Shown one piece after another: positions 18,224 to 27,270 of a stretch of DNA of 45,048 nucleotides. Positions within the stretch are counted from its first letter, which is position 1. Each line of letters opens with the position of its first letter. Origin of the DNA: JAXHUE01 sp034189655 (GTDB taxonomy: Bacteria > Chloroflexota > Dehalococcoidia > E44-bin15); contig JAXHUE010000014.1 in assembly GCA_034189655.1 (NCBI GenBank), forward strand, positions 1-45,048. Direction: 5' to 3'. A model generated the notes under the pieces. That model had not been told where the DNA came from, did no database searches, and worked only from the letters and a program-made list of their open reading frames with translations. The translations under genes were made by a program, and so were the position numbers.

Positions 18224-18262
18224 GTGAGGTGGTGATATGTCCCAGGAAGGGGTGGCGGTATA

Positions 18263-19954
<1,692 letters not shown>

Positions 19955-20069
19955 GCATTGCCGCGGGGCAATGATGGGTGAGGTGTCTGTGGTGGGGAAG
20001 CAACCAGTGGCGTAGTATACAATGAGGTCGAAAGACAGGGGTGTAGAAAAGGCATTAAGGAGAAAGTGA

Positions 20070-21215
20070 ATGGACTTTGCCCTCAGCCAGGAGCATGAGA
20101 TGTTCAGGACCATGGTGCGCGATTTCGCCGTTAAGGAGATCGAGCCCGTGGCAGCACACCACGACGAGGCCGAGGAGTTCCCCCAGGCCGTCTTCAGCCA
20201 CATGGCGGAGCTGGGCCTCACCGGGGTGAGCATCGACGAGGAGTACGGGGGCAGCGGTGGCGACCATCTGCACCTCATCGTCGCGGTGGAGGAAATCGCC
20301 CGCGCCTGCGCCGCCACCAGCGTCATCCTCGGGGCCCACATGTCGCTGTGCTGCCACTCCATCTTCAAGTTCGGCAGCGAGGAGCAGAGGCGGCGCTTCG
20401 TGGTACCCCTGGCCCGGGGCCAGAAGATAGGGGCCTTCGCCTTGACCGAGGCCGGCGCCGGGAGCGACGCCGGGTCGCTTGAGACCGCCGCGGTGCGCAA
20501 GGGGGATGGCTACGTCTTGAACGGCACCAAGGTGTTCATCACCAACGGCAATGAGGCCGATATCGCGGTGGTGTTCGCCACCATAGATCGGTCGCTGCGC
20601 TCCCGGGGCATCACAGGGTTCGTGGTGGAGAGGGGGACTCCGGGCTTCTCCGTGGGCAAGAAGGAGAAGAAGCTGGGCATCCGAGCCTCGTCCACCACCG
20701 AGCTCATCTTCGACGAGTGCTTCGTCCCCGCTGAGAACAGGCTCGGGGAGGAGGGGCAGGGCTTTCGCCTGGCCTTGAGCATAATCGACTCCAGCCGCGC
20801 GGTCATCGCCGCCCAGGCGGTGGGCATCGCCCAGGCGGCGTTCGAGGCCTCGGTGGGCTACGCCAAGCAGCGCCACCAGTTCGGCCAGCCCATCGCCGAC
20901 TTTCAGGCCATACAGTGGATGATAGTGGACATGGCGACGTCCATAGACGCCGCGAGGCTCCTCACCTACCGGGCGGCCTGGCTCGAGGACGCGGGGCTGC
21001 CCTTTGTAAAGGAGTCTGCCATGGCCAAGGTCTTCGCCTCCGAGGCGGCCATGGCGGTGACCACCAAGGCCGTACAGATCCACGGGGGCTATGGCTATGT
21101 CAAAGACTATCCCGTGGAGCGCTACTTCCGCGATGCCAAGATCACCGAGATATACGAGGGGACATCCGAGGTGCAGCGGCTCACCATCGCCCGGGCGCTG
21201 CTCCGCGATAGCTAG
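20070..21215 (+). CDS. Acyl-CoA dehydrogenase
   Basis: 381-residue FAD enzyme that introduces the alpha-beta double bond of an acyl-CoA. The N-terminal helical domain is followed by the FAD/substrate loop AFALTEAGAGSDAGSLETAA, and the C-terminal signature is QIHGGYGYVKDYPVERYFRD. The catalytic base is Glu363 in EIYEGTSEVQR, the position used by short-chain and butyryl-CoA dehydrogenases. It begins 115 bp after mutase copy 2, has AAGGAGAAAGTGA before the ATG, and is followed by the epimerase and B12 subunit. The context suggests oxidation of a branched or short acyl-CoA that feeds propionyl/methylmalonyl-CoA. An ATTGCC/GGCAAT hairpin (19957-19972) and a TACAAT (20018-20023) lie upstream. Confidence 0.9.
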   Translation: MDFALSQEHEMFRTMVRDFAVKEIEPVAAHHDEAEEFPQAVFSHMAELGLTGVSIDEEYGGSGGDHLHLIVAVEEIARACAATSVILGAHMSLCCHSIFKFGSEEQRRRFVVPLARGQKIGAFALTEAGAGSDAGSLETAAVRKGDGYVLNGTKVFITNGNEADIAVVFATIDRSLRSRGITGFVVERGTPGFSVGKKEKKLGIRASSTTELIFDECFVPAENRLGEEGQGFRLALSIIDSSRAVIAAQAVGIAQAAFEASVGYAKQRHQFGQPIADFQAIQWMIVDMATSIDAARLLTYRAAWLEDAGLPFVKESAMAKVFASEAAMAVTTKAVQIHGGYGYVKDYPVERYFRDAKITEIYEGTSEVQRLTIARALLRDS

Positions 21216-21282
21216 ACGGTGTGCGGTGTGCGGCCGTACTGTGCGGTGGGGCGAGAGATAGCGAGAAGAAGGAGGGAGACAG

Positions 21283-21681
21283 GTGATTAAGGACGTGAAC
21301 CACGTTGCCATTGCCGTGAAGGATCTCGATGAGGCGCTGGGCATATTCGAGGGCCTGCTGGGGATAAAGGCGGCCCACATCGAGGAGGTGCCCGACCAGG
21401 GGGTGAAGGCGGCCATGATCCCTATCGGCAACGGCGAGATCGAGCTCATCCAGCCCATCGACCCCGAGGGTGGCGTGGCCAAGTTCATTGAGAGGCGCGG
21501 CGAGGGCATCCACCACATATGCATGGAGGTGGACAACGTCGACGAAGAGCTGAAGGCCATGGCGGACAGGGGGGTCGAGCTCATCGACAAGGTGGGGCGG
21601 AAGGGTATCGCCGGGAGGGTGGGCTTCGTCCATCCCCGCTCGGCGAAGGGGGTGCTCATCGAGCTGGCGCAGAAGGTCTAG
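21283..21681 (+). CDS. mce: Methylmalonyl-CoA epimerase
   Basis: 132-residue vicinal-oxygen-chelate protein that converts (S)- to (R)-methylmalonyl-CoA before the mutase. Two beta-alpha-beta-beta-beta modules carry the metal ligands: His7 in VNHVAIAV, Glu in EIELIQPI, His in GIHHICMEVD and Glu near the C-terminus in GVLIELAQKV. The length is standard. GTG 21283 follows GGAGGGAGACAG. The order mutase, mutase, acyl-CoA dehydrogenase, epimerase, B12 subunit strongly supports the role. Confidence 0.93.
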   Translation: MIKDVNHVAIAVKDLDEALGIFEGLLGIKAAHIEEVPDQGVKAAMIPIGNGEIELIQPIDPEGGVAKFIERRGEGIHHICMEVDNVDEELKAMADRGVELIDKVGRKGIAGRVGFVHPRSAKGVLIELAQKV

Positions 21682-21702
21682 TCGGTTACAGGGAGGACTC
21701 CT

Positions 21703-22110
21703 ATGACGCAGCAGAAGATACGAGTGCTCGTTGCCAAGCCCGGCCTGGACGGACACGACAGGGGGGCCAAGCTGGTGGCGCGAATCCTCCGCGATGCCGG
21801 CATGGAGGTCATCTACACCGGCCTCCGCCAGACGCCGGACATGATCGCCGAGGCCGCCCTCCAGGAGGACGTCGACATCGTGGGGCTCAGCATCCTCTCC
21901 GGGGCGCACACAGACCTGTTCCCCACCATCATGGAGAGGCTCAAGGACAAGGGGCTGGGTGATGTCACCGTCGTTGCCGGGGGGATCATCCCTGAGGAGG
22001 ACCTGCCGGCACTGGAGCACATGGGCATAAAGGCCGTCTTCGGCCCGGGCTCCTTGAGCAACGATATCGTGGGCTTTATCCAGGGCGCAGTGACCGCCCG
22101 CGGGAGCTAG
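21703..22110 (+). CDS. Methylmalonyl-CoA mutase small (B12-binding) subunit
   Basis: 135-residue cobalamin-binding Rossmann domain, the partner of the large mutase chains. The base-off signature is Asp16-x-His18-x-x-Gly21 in GLDGHDRGAKL, followed by GLSILSGAHTDL and VVAGGIIPEEDL, which contact the nucleotide tail. ATG 21703 follows ACAGGGAGGACTCCT. It is the only such subunit seen in the window for two large subunits. Its stop overlaps the stop of the convergent enoyl-CoA hydratase gene by 4 bp. Confidence 0.94.
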   Translation: MTQQKIRVLVAKPGLDGHDRGAKLVARILRDAGMEVIYTGLRQTPDMIAEAALQEDVDIVGLSILSGAHTDLFPTIMERLKDKGLGDVTVVAGGIIPEEDLPALEHMGIKAVFGPGSLSNDIVGFIQGAVTARGS

Positions 22111-22898
22111 ACCCCGCGGAACTGGGGATCCCGCTTCTGCAGGAACGCGGTTACTCCCTCCTTGTGGTCCTCGGTGCCGCGGCATATGTTCTGGGCGTAG
22201 GTCTCGAAGTCGAGCTGGCGCTCCAGGTCGTTCACCATTCCACGGTAGACGGCCCGCTTGGTAAGCTCTATGGTTATCGGCGGGCCTTTTGCTATCTTCC
22301 CCGCCAGCTCCTTGGCCGCGGCCATCAGCTCGTCGTGAGGCACCACCCTGTTGACCAGCCCCAGCCGCTCTGCCTCCTTTGCGTCGACGAAGTCGCCGGT
22401 GAGCATGAGCTCCAGTGCCTTGGCCGTCCCCACCATCCGCGGTATCAGATGGGAGGCCCCGCCGTCGGGTACCAGCGCCCTCTTCACCCATATGGCGCTG
22501 AAGCGGGCCTGGTCCGATGCCAGTATCATGTCGCAGATTAAGGCCAGCGTCCACCCGATGCCGGCGGCGGTGCCGTTCACTGCAGCGATGGTGGGCTTGG
22601 CCAGGTCACGGATGGGGAGCAGCCACGAGCCCAGGGGCTCCAGGAGGAACCAGCGCGGTATCTGCACCTCCCCCGAGAGCCGCGCCGCCTGTCCGCTCAC
22701 GTCGGCGCCGGAGCAGAAGGCCCTGCCGGCACCGGTTATTACCAGCGCCTTGATGTCGTCGTCATCGCGCACCTCTTCGGCTACCTTGGCCAGCCCCTCC
22801 CTCATCCCCATGCTGATGGCGTTGAGCTTGTCCGGGCGATTGAGCGTGAGTATGGCGTACCCATTCTCCTTCTCGAACAGCATGTCCTCATAGGTCAT
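22107..22898 (-). CDS. Enoyl-CoA hydratase/isomerase family protein
   Basis: 263-residue crotonase-fold enzyme. The oxyanion hole is formed by GAGRAFCSGAD (about 62-72) and AAVNGTAAGIGWTLAL. In the active-site segment KRALVPDGGASHLIPRMVG the residue before GG is Asp, as in PaaG-type isomerases/hydratases, rather than the usual two-glutamate pattern of crotonase. Its reaction could therefore be isomerisation rather than hydration. The start at 22898 has AAGGAGGT upstream and a strong promoter at 22947-22975. It is convergent with the mutase operon and likely transcribed alone. Confidence 0.87.
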   Translation of the reverse strand: MTYEDMLFEKENGYAILTLNRPDKLNAISMGMREGLAKVAEEVRDDDDIKALVITGAGRAFCSGADVSGQAARLSGEVQIPRWFLLEPLGSWLLPIRDLAKPTIAAVNGTAAGIGWTLALICDMILASDQARFSAIWVKRALVPDGGASHLIPRMVGTAKALELMLTGDFVDAKEAERLGLVNRVVPHDELMAAAKELAGKIAKGPPITIELTKRAVYRGMVNDLERQLDFETYAQNICRGTEDHKEGVTAFLQKRDPQFRGV

Positions 22899-22946
22899 CT
22901 CGGGGGTACCTCCTTGGCTTTTTACCCGGCCCTCGGGCTATACCAT

Positions 22947-22975
22947 ATCTTAATTTCGAGGGGGGCCTTTGTCAA
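22947..22975 (-). promoter_or_regulatory. Promoter of the enoyl-CoA hydratase gene
   Basis: Minus strand TTGACA (22975-22970), 17-bp spacer, TAAGAT (22952-22947), about 50 bp upstream of the ATG. Confidence 0.8.
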
Positions 22976-22995
22976 TTGAGAGAGCGGTTTGTGCC

Positions 22996-23024
22996 TTGAC
23001 AGCGGTGTGAGGGCATGATAGCCT
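22996..23024 (+). promoter_or_regulatory. Candidate promoter of the NIL-domain/fdhD-like pair
   Basis: TTGACA (22996-23001), 17-bp spacer, TAGCCT (23019-23024). The -35 is consensus and the -10 is weak. It lies 20 bp before the ATG at 23045, so the leader would be very short. Confidence 0.45.
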
Positions 23025-23044
23025 TTCAAGTGAGGAGCAGAGCC

Positions 23045-23290
23045 ATGACCAAGCGAAGGTTCAAGATGACCTTCCCCACCGAGCTGATCACTGAGCCCAT
23101 GATCTACGACCTGGGCCGGGACTTCCGTGTGGTCACCAGCATCCGCCGTGCCGACATCACCGATGACAAGGGCTGGGTTGTCATAGACATCGAGGGGAGC
23201 GACGAGGACATCGATGAGGGGCTTGCCCGTGTGGTGGCGCGGGGGGTGACTGTTGACCCCATCGATGAAGAGATAGCCCCATCGGGATGA
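23045..23290 (+). CDS. NIL-domain protein
   Basis: 81 residues forming one NIL domain (ferredoxin-like fold), known as the C-terminal regulatory domain of methionine ABC-transporter ATPases and also found in ferredoxin fusions. FKMTFPTELITEPMIYDLGR and VVIDIEGSDEDIDEGLARV are typical. The stand-alone form probably binds a small ligand or a partner protein; the role here is unknown. ATG 23045 follows GAGGAGCAGAGCC, better than the upstream start at 23015. The fdhD-like gene lies 68 bp downstream on the same strand. Confidence 0.8.
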   Translation: MTKRRFKMTFPTELITEPMIYDLGRDFRVVTSIRRADITDDKGWVVIDIEGSDEDIDEGLARVVARGVTVDPIDEEIAPSG

Positions 23291-23358
23291 CGGGCCTCCC
23301 GACAAGGCCTGACCCCACTCTGTACCAGGAGGGCTGCCCCCCAAAGGCGTGAGCTGGC

Positions 23359-24045
23359 ATGGAGGCACAGAACGTCGAGATATGTCGGGTCTTCGCGGCG
23401 GGCAGCGAGACCAGGTACGACCACGTCGTCCGCGAGGTCGAGGTCACCTTGAAGCTCGACGGCAGGGTACTGTGCCGTCTCTGCTGCTACCCTGCCCACC
23501 TGGAGGAGCTGGCCCGGGGACACCTGGTGGCGGAGGGGATCGCTGCCACCGACGTCCGGGTGAGGCAGCGGGACATGCAGCTCCTGGTCTCTACCGGGAG
23601 CCGCTCGAAGGTGAGGGCGGGTCAGGTCACGTCGCAGGTGAGCATCTCCCGGGAGCAGGTCTTCGACCTGGTGAAGAGGCTTGACCGCAGCGGCGAGCTG
23701 TTCACCTTGACCGGCGGCACTCACGTGGTGGGCCTGGCTCAGGGCCAGCGCGAGATGTTTGTGGAGGACGTGAGCCGGCACTGTGCCATCGACAAGGCCA
23801 TCGGGCTCGCCGTGAAGGAAGGCCTCGACCTCTCAGAGAGCGTCCTGGTGACCTCCTGTCGCCAGACCATATCCACCATGTCCAAGGCGATATGTGCCGG
23901 CATACCGGTGGTGGTCACCGTCGCCGCCCCCACCGACGTGGCGGTGAGGGACGCCGAGCTCTTCGGCATCACGCTGGTGGGGTTCGCCAGGGACAACCGC
24001 TTCAACATCTATACCCACGGCTGGAGGATAGCGAAGGGGGTCTAG
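23359..24045 (+). CDS. FdhD-like protein lacking the CxxC motif
   Basis: 228 residues aligning with FdhD, the sulfurtransferase that moves sulfur from IscS to the molybdenum cofactor of formate dehydrogenase. Family features are RGHLVAEGI, LTGGTHVVGLA (118-126), EDVSRHCAIDKAIG (136-149; usual form has His-Asn) and PTDVAVRDAELFGITLVGFARDNRFNIYT. The CxxC pair normally found just after the first beta sheet is absent (TGSRSKVRAG at about 79-88), and the usual Ser-Gly-Arg appears as Ser-Cys-Arg at 166-168. It could be a non-sulfurtransferase paralogue, or Cys142 or Cys167 might act instead. No formate dehydrogenase is encoded nearby. Tail-to-tail with tgt, 3 bp apart. Confidence 0.8.
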   Translation: MEAQNVEICRVFAAGSETRYDHVVREVEVTLKLDGRVLCRLCCYPAHLEELARGHLVAEGIAATDVRVRQRDMQLLVSTGSRSKVRAGQVTSQVSISREQVFDLVKRLDRSGELFTLTGGTHVVGLAQGQREMFVEDVSRHCAIDKAIGLAVKEGLDLSESVLVTSCRQTISTMSKAICAGIPVVVTVAAPTDVAVRDAELFGITLVGFARDNRFNIYTHGWRIAKGV

Positions 24046-24048
24046 CCC

Positions 24049-25236
24049 CTAGGGGTGCTGCCACCATCCCTTGCTGCGACGCGCCTCAATCCACCGCTGC
24101 CTCTGTCTGGCCCTCACCTCTTCATCTGCGGGCTCATAGCCGTCGAGGAACGAGCGGGCAAACGAGGGGAAGCTGCCCTCCCCGATGTGCTCCCTCATCT
24201 CCGCCATGAGCCGTATCACGAAGCGCAGGTTGTGCACGGTGGCCAGCCTGTAGGCCAGGAGTTCCTGGCAGCGGAAGAGGTGGTGGAGGTAGGCCGCGGA
24301 GAAGTGCTGGCACGTGTAGCAGTCGCACCCCTCCTCGATGGGGCCGTCGCAGTCCTGGTAGCAGGCGTTCCTGATGATGACCCGCCCCCTGGCGGTGAAC
24401 AGGCCGCCGTTGCGGGCGACGCGCGTGGGTAGGGCGCTATCGAACATGTCTATGCCCCGGGCCACGCCCTGGACCAGGTCCTCGGGCGAGCCCACCCCCA
24501 TGAGGTAGCGAGGCCTCTCTCTGGGGAGGAGCGCCACCGTCTCCTCCACCGTGGGCCAGGTCACCGCCTTGGGCTCTCCTATGCTCAGGCCCCCGATGGC
24601 GTAGCCGGCGAACCCCCCCGATGCGAGGTGGGCCGCCGACTCGCGGCGCAGCTCCGGGAAGGTGCCCCCCTGGACGATGGCGAACAGGGCCTGGTCTGCC
24701 CTCCTGTGGCCCGTGCGGCAGCGCTCGGCCCAGAGGTGGGTGCGCGCCATGGCGGCGCGGGCGCCTTCTCTGTCGTCGCCGTAGGGGTGGCACTCGTCCA
24801 GGGGCATGATGATGTCGGCGCCCAGTGCCTCCTGGAGCTCGATGCAGCGCTCCGGGGTGATGAAGTGCTCGCTGCCGTCGATGTGGGAGCGGAAGAGCAC
24901 CCCTTCATCGCTCACGCGGCGCAGGTGGGCCAGGCTGAACACCTGGTAGCCGCCGCTGTCGGTGAGGATGGGGCCCTCCCAGCCCATGAAGCGGTGCAGC
25001 CCGCCCATCCTCTCGACGAGCCCGGCGCCTGGCCTCAAGGAGAGGTGGTAGGTATTGCACAGCACCATGGTGGCGCCCATGGCGGAGAGGTCCTGTGGGG
25101 TCAGGGCCTTGACCGTGGCCTGTGTGCCTACCGGGATGAAGGCAGGCGTGGGCACTACGCCGTGGGGGGTGGTCATGGTGCCGGCGCGTGCCCCCGAGCC
25201 GGGGCACTCATGACCCAGGTGGAAGGAGAGGCTCAC
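24049..25236 (-). CDS. tgt: Queuine tRNA-ribosyltransferase (tRNA-guanine transglycosylase)
   Basis: 395 residues, a full-length bacterial Tgt that exchanges guanine 34 of GUN-anticodon tRNAs for preQ1. The TIM barrel carries DSGGYQVFSL (general base Asp) and GIDMFDSALPTR (nucleophile Asp). The zinc site is CDCYTCQHFSAAYLHHLF with a later His in ATVHNLRF. GTG 25236 was chosen because it gives the family N-terminus VSLSFHLGHE and overlaps the upstream acyl-CoA dehydrogenase stop as GTGA, implying translational coupling. The longer frame to 25533 reads the other gene out of phase. Together with queH it indicates queuosine in tRNA. Confidence 0.95.
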   Translation of the reverse strand: MSLSFHLGHECPGSGARAGTMTTPHGVVPTPAFIPVGTQATVKALTPQDLSAMGATMVLCNTYHLSLRPGAGLVERMGGLHRFMGWEGPILTDSGGYQVFSLAHLRRVSDEGVLFRSHIDGSEHFITPERCIELQEALGADIIMPLDECHPYGDDREGARAAMARTHLWAERCRTGHRRADQALFAIVQGGTFPELRRESAAHLASGGFAGYAIGGLSIGEPKAVTWPTVEETVALLPRERPRYLMGVGSPEDLVQGVARGIDMFDSALPTRVARNGGLFTARGRVIIRNACYQDCDGPIEEGCDCYTCQHFSAAYLHHLFRCQELLAYRLATVHNLRFVIRLMAEMREHIGEGSFPSFARSFLDGYEPADEEVRARQRQRWIEARRSKGWWQHP

Positions 25237-26363
25237 GGCTCCCTCATTATGTAGTCGGCCACTATGGTGCGCTGTATCTCGGAGACACCTTCGTAGAGCT
25301 CGGTGAGCTTGGCGTCCCGGTACAGCCTCTCGACGTCCATGTCCTTCATATAGCCGTAGGCCCCGTGGACCTGCATCGCCATGTTGGTGACCTCGACGGC
25401 GGCGTGGGAGGTGAACAGCTTGGCGGTGGCCGCCTCCTTCATGATGTCTGCCCCCTGGTCGCGCACGTAGGCGGTGCGGTAGGTGAGCCAGCGCGAGGCC
25501 TCCACCCGCGAGGCCATCTCGGCGAGGAGCCACTTTATGGTGCCCATCTCGGCGATGGGCTGCCCGTACGCCTTGCGCTCACGGGCATAGTCTACGGAGA
25601 GCTCAAGTGCCCCCTGGGCCAGCCCCAGGGCCTCGGCAGACACCCCCAGCTTGCCCACGCTGATGGCCTCGAGCATGATGCCGTAGCCCTTGGCCGCCGC
25701 GCCGAGGAGGTTCTCCTGGGGCACGCGGACATCGTCCAGGTATATCACCGATGGCCCCAGGCCGCGGGCACCCATGGTCTCGCACACACGGGCCACCTTG
25801 TAGCCCGGCGACGAGGTCTCCACGATGAAGGCGCTCACCCGGTCTGTCTCGTCGCGGGCGAAGACCACGGCCACCTGGGACGCCGGGGAGAGGGCGATGA
25901 ACTGCTTGAGCCCGTCGATGACATAGTCGCCGCCCTCCAGGCGGGCCCTGGTCTCTATGGCCCTGGGGTCGGAGCCGGTGGTGGGCTCGGTGAAGGCGAG
26001 CGACGAGAGGTGGTCGCCGCGGCACAGCGGGGCCAGGAAACGCTGCCGCTGCTCCTCGGTACCGTAGCGGAAGATGGCCTCCTCGGCGAGCCCATTCACC
26101 CCGATCAAGGCCCCGGCCACCATTGAGCAGCGGCAGAGCTGCTCGATGACCAGGGCGTACCCCATGTAGCCGGCGGCGGAGCCGCCGCAGTGGTGAGGGT
26201 AGGGCAGCCCGAAGTAGCCCAGGGCGCCCATCTCCTGCGCCAGCGCGAAGGGGAACTGGCACTGGCGGTCGATGTCCCGGGCGATGGGCCGCACGCTGCG
26301 CTCGGCGAAGTCGCGGGCGGTGCCCTGTATCATGGCCTCCTGCTCGCTCAAGGTGAAGTCCAT
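25233..26363 (-). CDS. Acyl-CoA dehydrogenase
   Basis: 376-residue acyl-CoA dehydrogenase, distinct in sequence from the one at 20-21 kb. The FAD loop is LAFTEPTTGSDPRAIETRA, the C-terminal block is QVHGAYGYMKDMDVERLYRD and the catalytic base is Glu358 in LYEGVSEIQR. ATG 26363 follows GGAAGGAGGCGCC. The stop overlaps the tgt start by 4 bp, and the prenyltransferase gene lies 22 bp upstream, so it belongs to a multigene transcript. Substrate unknown. Confidence 0.9.
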   Translation of the reverse strand: MDFTLSEQEAMIQGTARDFAERSVRPIARDIDRQCQFPFALAQEMGALGYFGLPYPHHCGGSAAGYMGYALVIEQLCRCSMVAGALIGVNGLAEEAIFRYGTEEQRQRFLAPLCRGDHLSSLAFTEPTTGSDPRAIETRARLEGGDYVIDGLKQFIALSPASQVAVVFARDETDRVSAFIVETSSPGYKVARVCETMGARGLGPSVIYLDDVRVPQENLLGAAAKGYGIMLEAISVGKLGVSAEALGLAQGALELSVDYARERKAYGQPIAEMGTIKWLLAEMASRVEASRWLTYRTAYVRDQGADIMKEAATAKLFTSHAAVEVTNMAMQVHGAYGYMKDMDVERLYRDAKLTELYEGVSEIQRTIVADYIMREP

Positions 26364-26385
26364 GGTGGCGCCTCCTTCCTGTCCG

Positions 26386-27270
26386 TTATGTCAGCCACGT
26401 GCTCGCGACCATGGTGAGGAAGAGCACGCCCAGGTAGGGGAAGGCGGTGAGCTTGTACAGCCGCCACGCCCCTCGTGAGCCCTCTCTGCGGAGCAGGCGG
26501 ACGGCGGCAAAGACCATGAGCAGGCCCAGCACGACGGCCACCGCCAGGTAGAGGAGACCCAGGTCGCTCATGAAGTAGAGGGCGACGGAGCTCCCCAGGA
26601 GCAGGACGGCGAGCACGAGCAGCACCTTCACTATCTGGCGCGGCTCGCGGCTCACCGGGAAGTAGGTGATGCCTGCCTGGAGGTAGTCCTCGCGGTTGGC
26701 GATCATCACGCTCCACACGTGCAGCGGCACCCATATCACGATGAGGAGGCACAGGAAGAGGATGGTGAGGTCCAGGCGCTGGCTCACCGCGATGTAGCCG
26801 ATGAGCACCGGGGCCACGCTCGCCGTCGCCCCCTGGGGGAACACACACGTTATCTGCTTGCGCCACGTGGTGGCGGCGATGACGCCGATGACGCCGAAGA
26901 GGAAGCAGAGGGGGTGCAGGAACCAGGCGATGACCAGCCCGGCCGCCATGAGGGCGAGCACCAGCGGCAGCACCCTGTGTGCCGGGGAGATACGCCCTGA
27001 GGGCAGCGCCCGGTGCCTGGTGCGGGCCATCCTGGCATCCACCTCCCGGTCGAGGTAGTTGGTCATCCCGTTGCAGCCGGCGCTGCCCATGGCGATGGCC
27101 AGCGTGGCCAGGCCCAGCGTGCCCACGGGAGGCATGCCGCCACCGGCCACCACCGCGGCACAGAGGCCGATGAAGGTGAGGAGGAGGGTCTCCCTGGGCT
27201 TGAGCACGGAGATGTAGCTGGCCAGGGAGCGGATGGGCCCGGCGTGGCTGGAAGCGCTACTGGTGTCCAT
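26386..27270 (-). CDS. ctaB: UbiA-family prenyltransferase, probable protoheme IX farnesyltransferase
   Basis: 294 residues with about nine membrane helices. The first Asp-rich motif is NGMTNYLDREVDARMARTRHR (about 67-87) and the second polar region is ANREDYLQAGITYFPV, both typical of heme O synthase (CtaB/CyoE), which adds a farnesyl group to heme b. RALPSGRISP is another CtaB feature. No cytochrome oxidase genes are visible in the window, so another UbiA-type acceptor cannot be excluded. Its start lies 14 bp inside the 3' end of the upstream CoA-binding gene. Confidence 0.75.
   Translation of the reverse strand: MDTSSASSHAGPIRSLASYISVLKPRETLLLTFIGLCAAVVAGGGMPPVGTLGLATLAIAMGSAGCNGMTNYLDREVDARMARTRHRALPSGRISPAHRVLPLVLALMAAGLVIAWFLHPLCFLFGVIGVIAATTWRKQITCVFPQGATASVAPVLIGYIAVSQRLDLTILFLCLLIVIWVPLHVWSVMIANREDYLQAGITYFPVSREPRQIVKVLLVLAVLLLGSSVALYFMSDLGLLYLAVAVVLGLLMVFAAVRLLRREGSRGAWRLYKLTAFPYLGVLFLTMVASTWLT

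Noticed and set aside
19957..19972. ATTGCC-GCGG-GGCAAT hairpin as a terminator after mutase copy 2
   Set aside because: The stem is only six pairs with no T-tract, and downstream genes belong to the same pathway.
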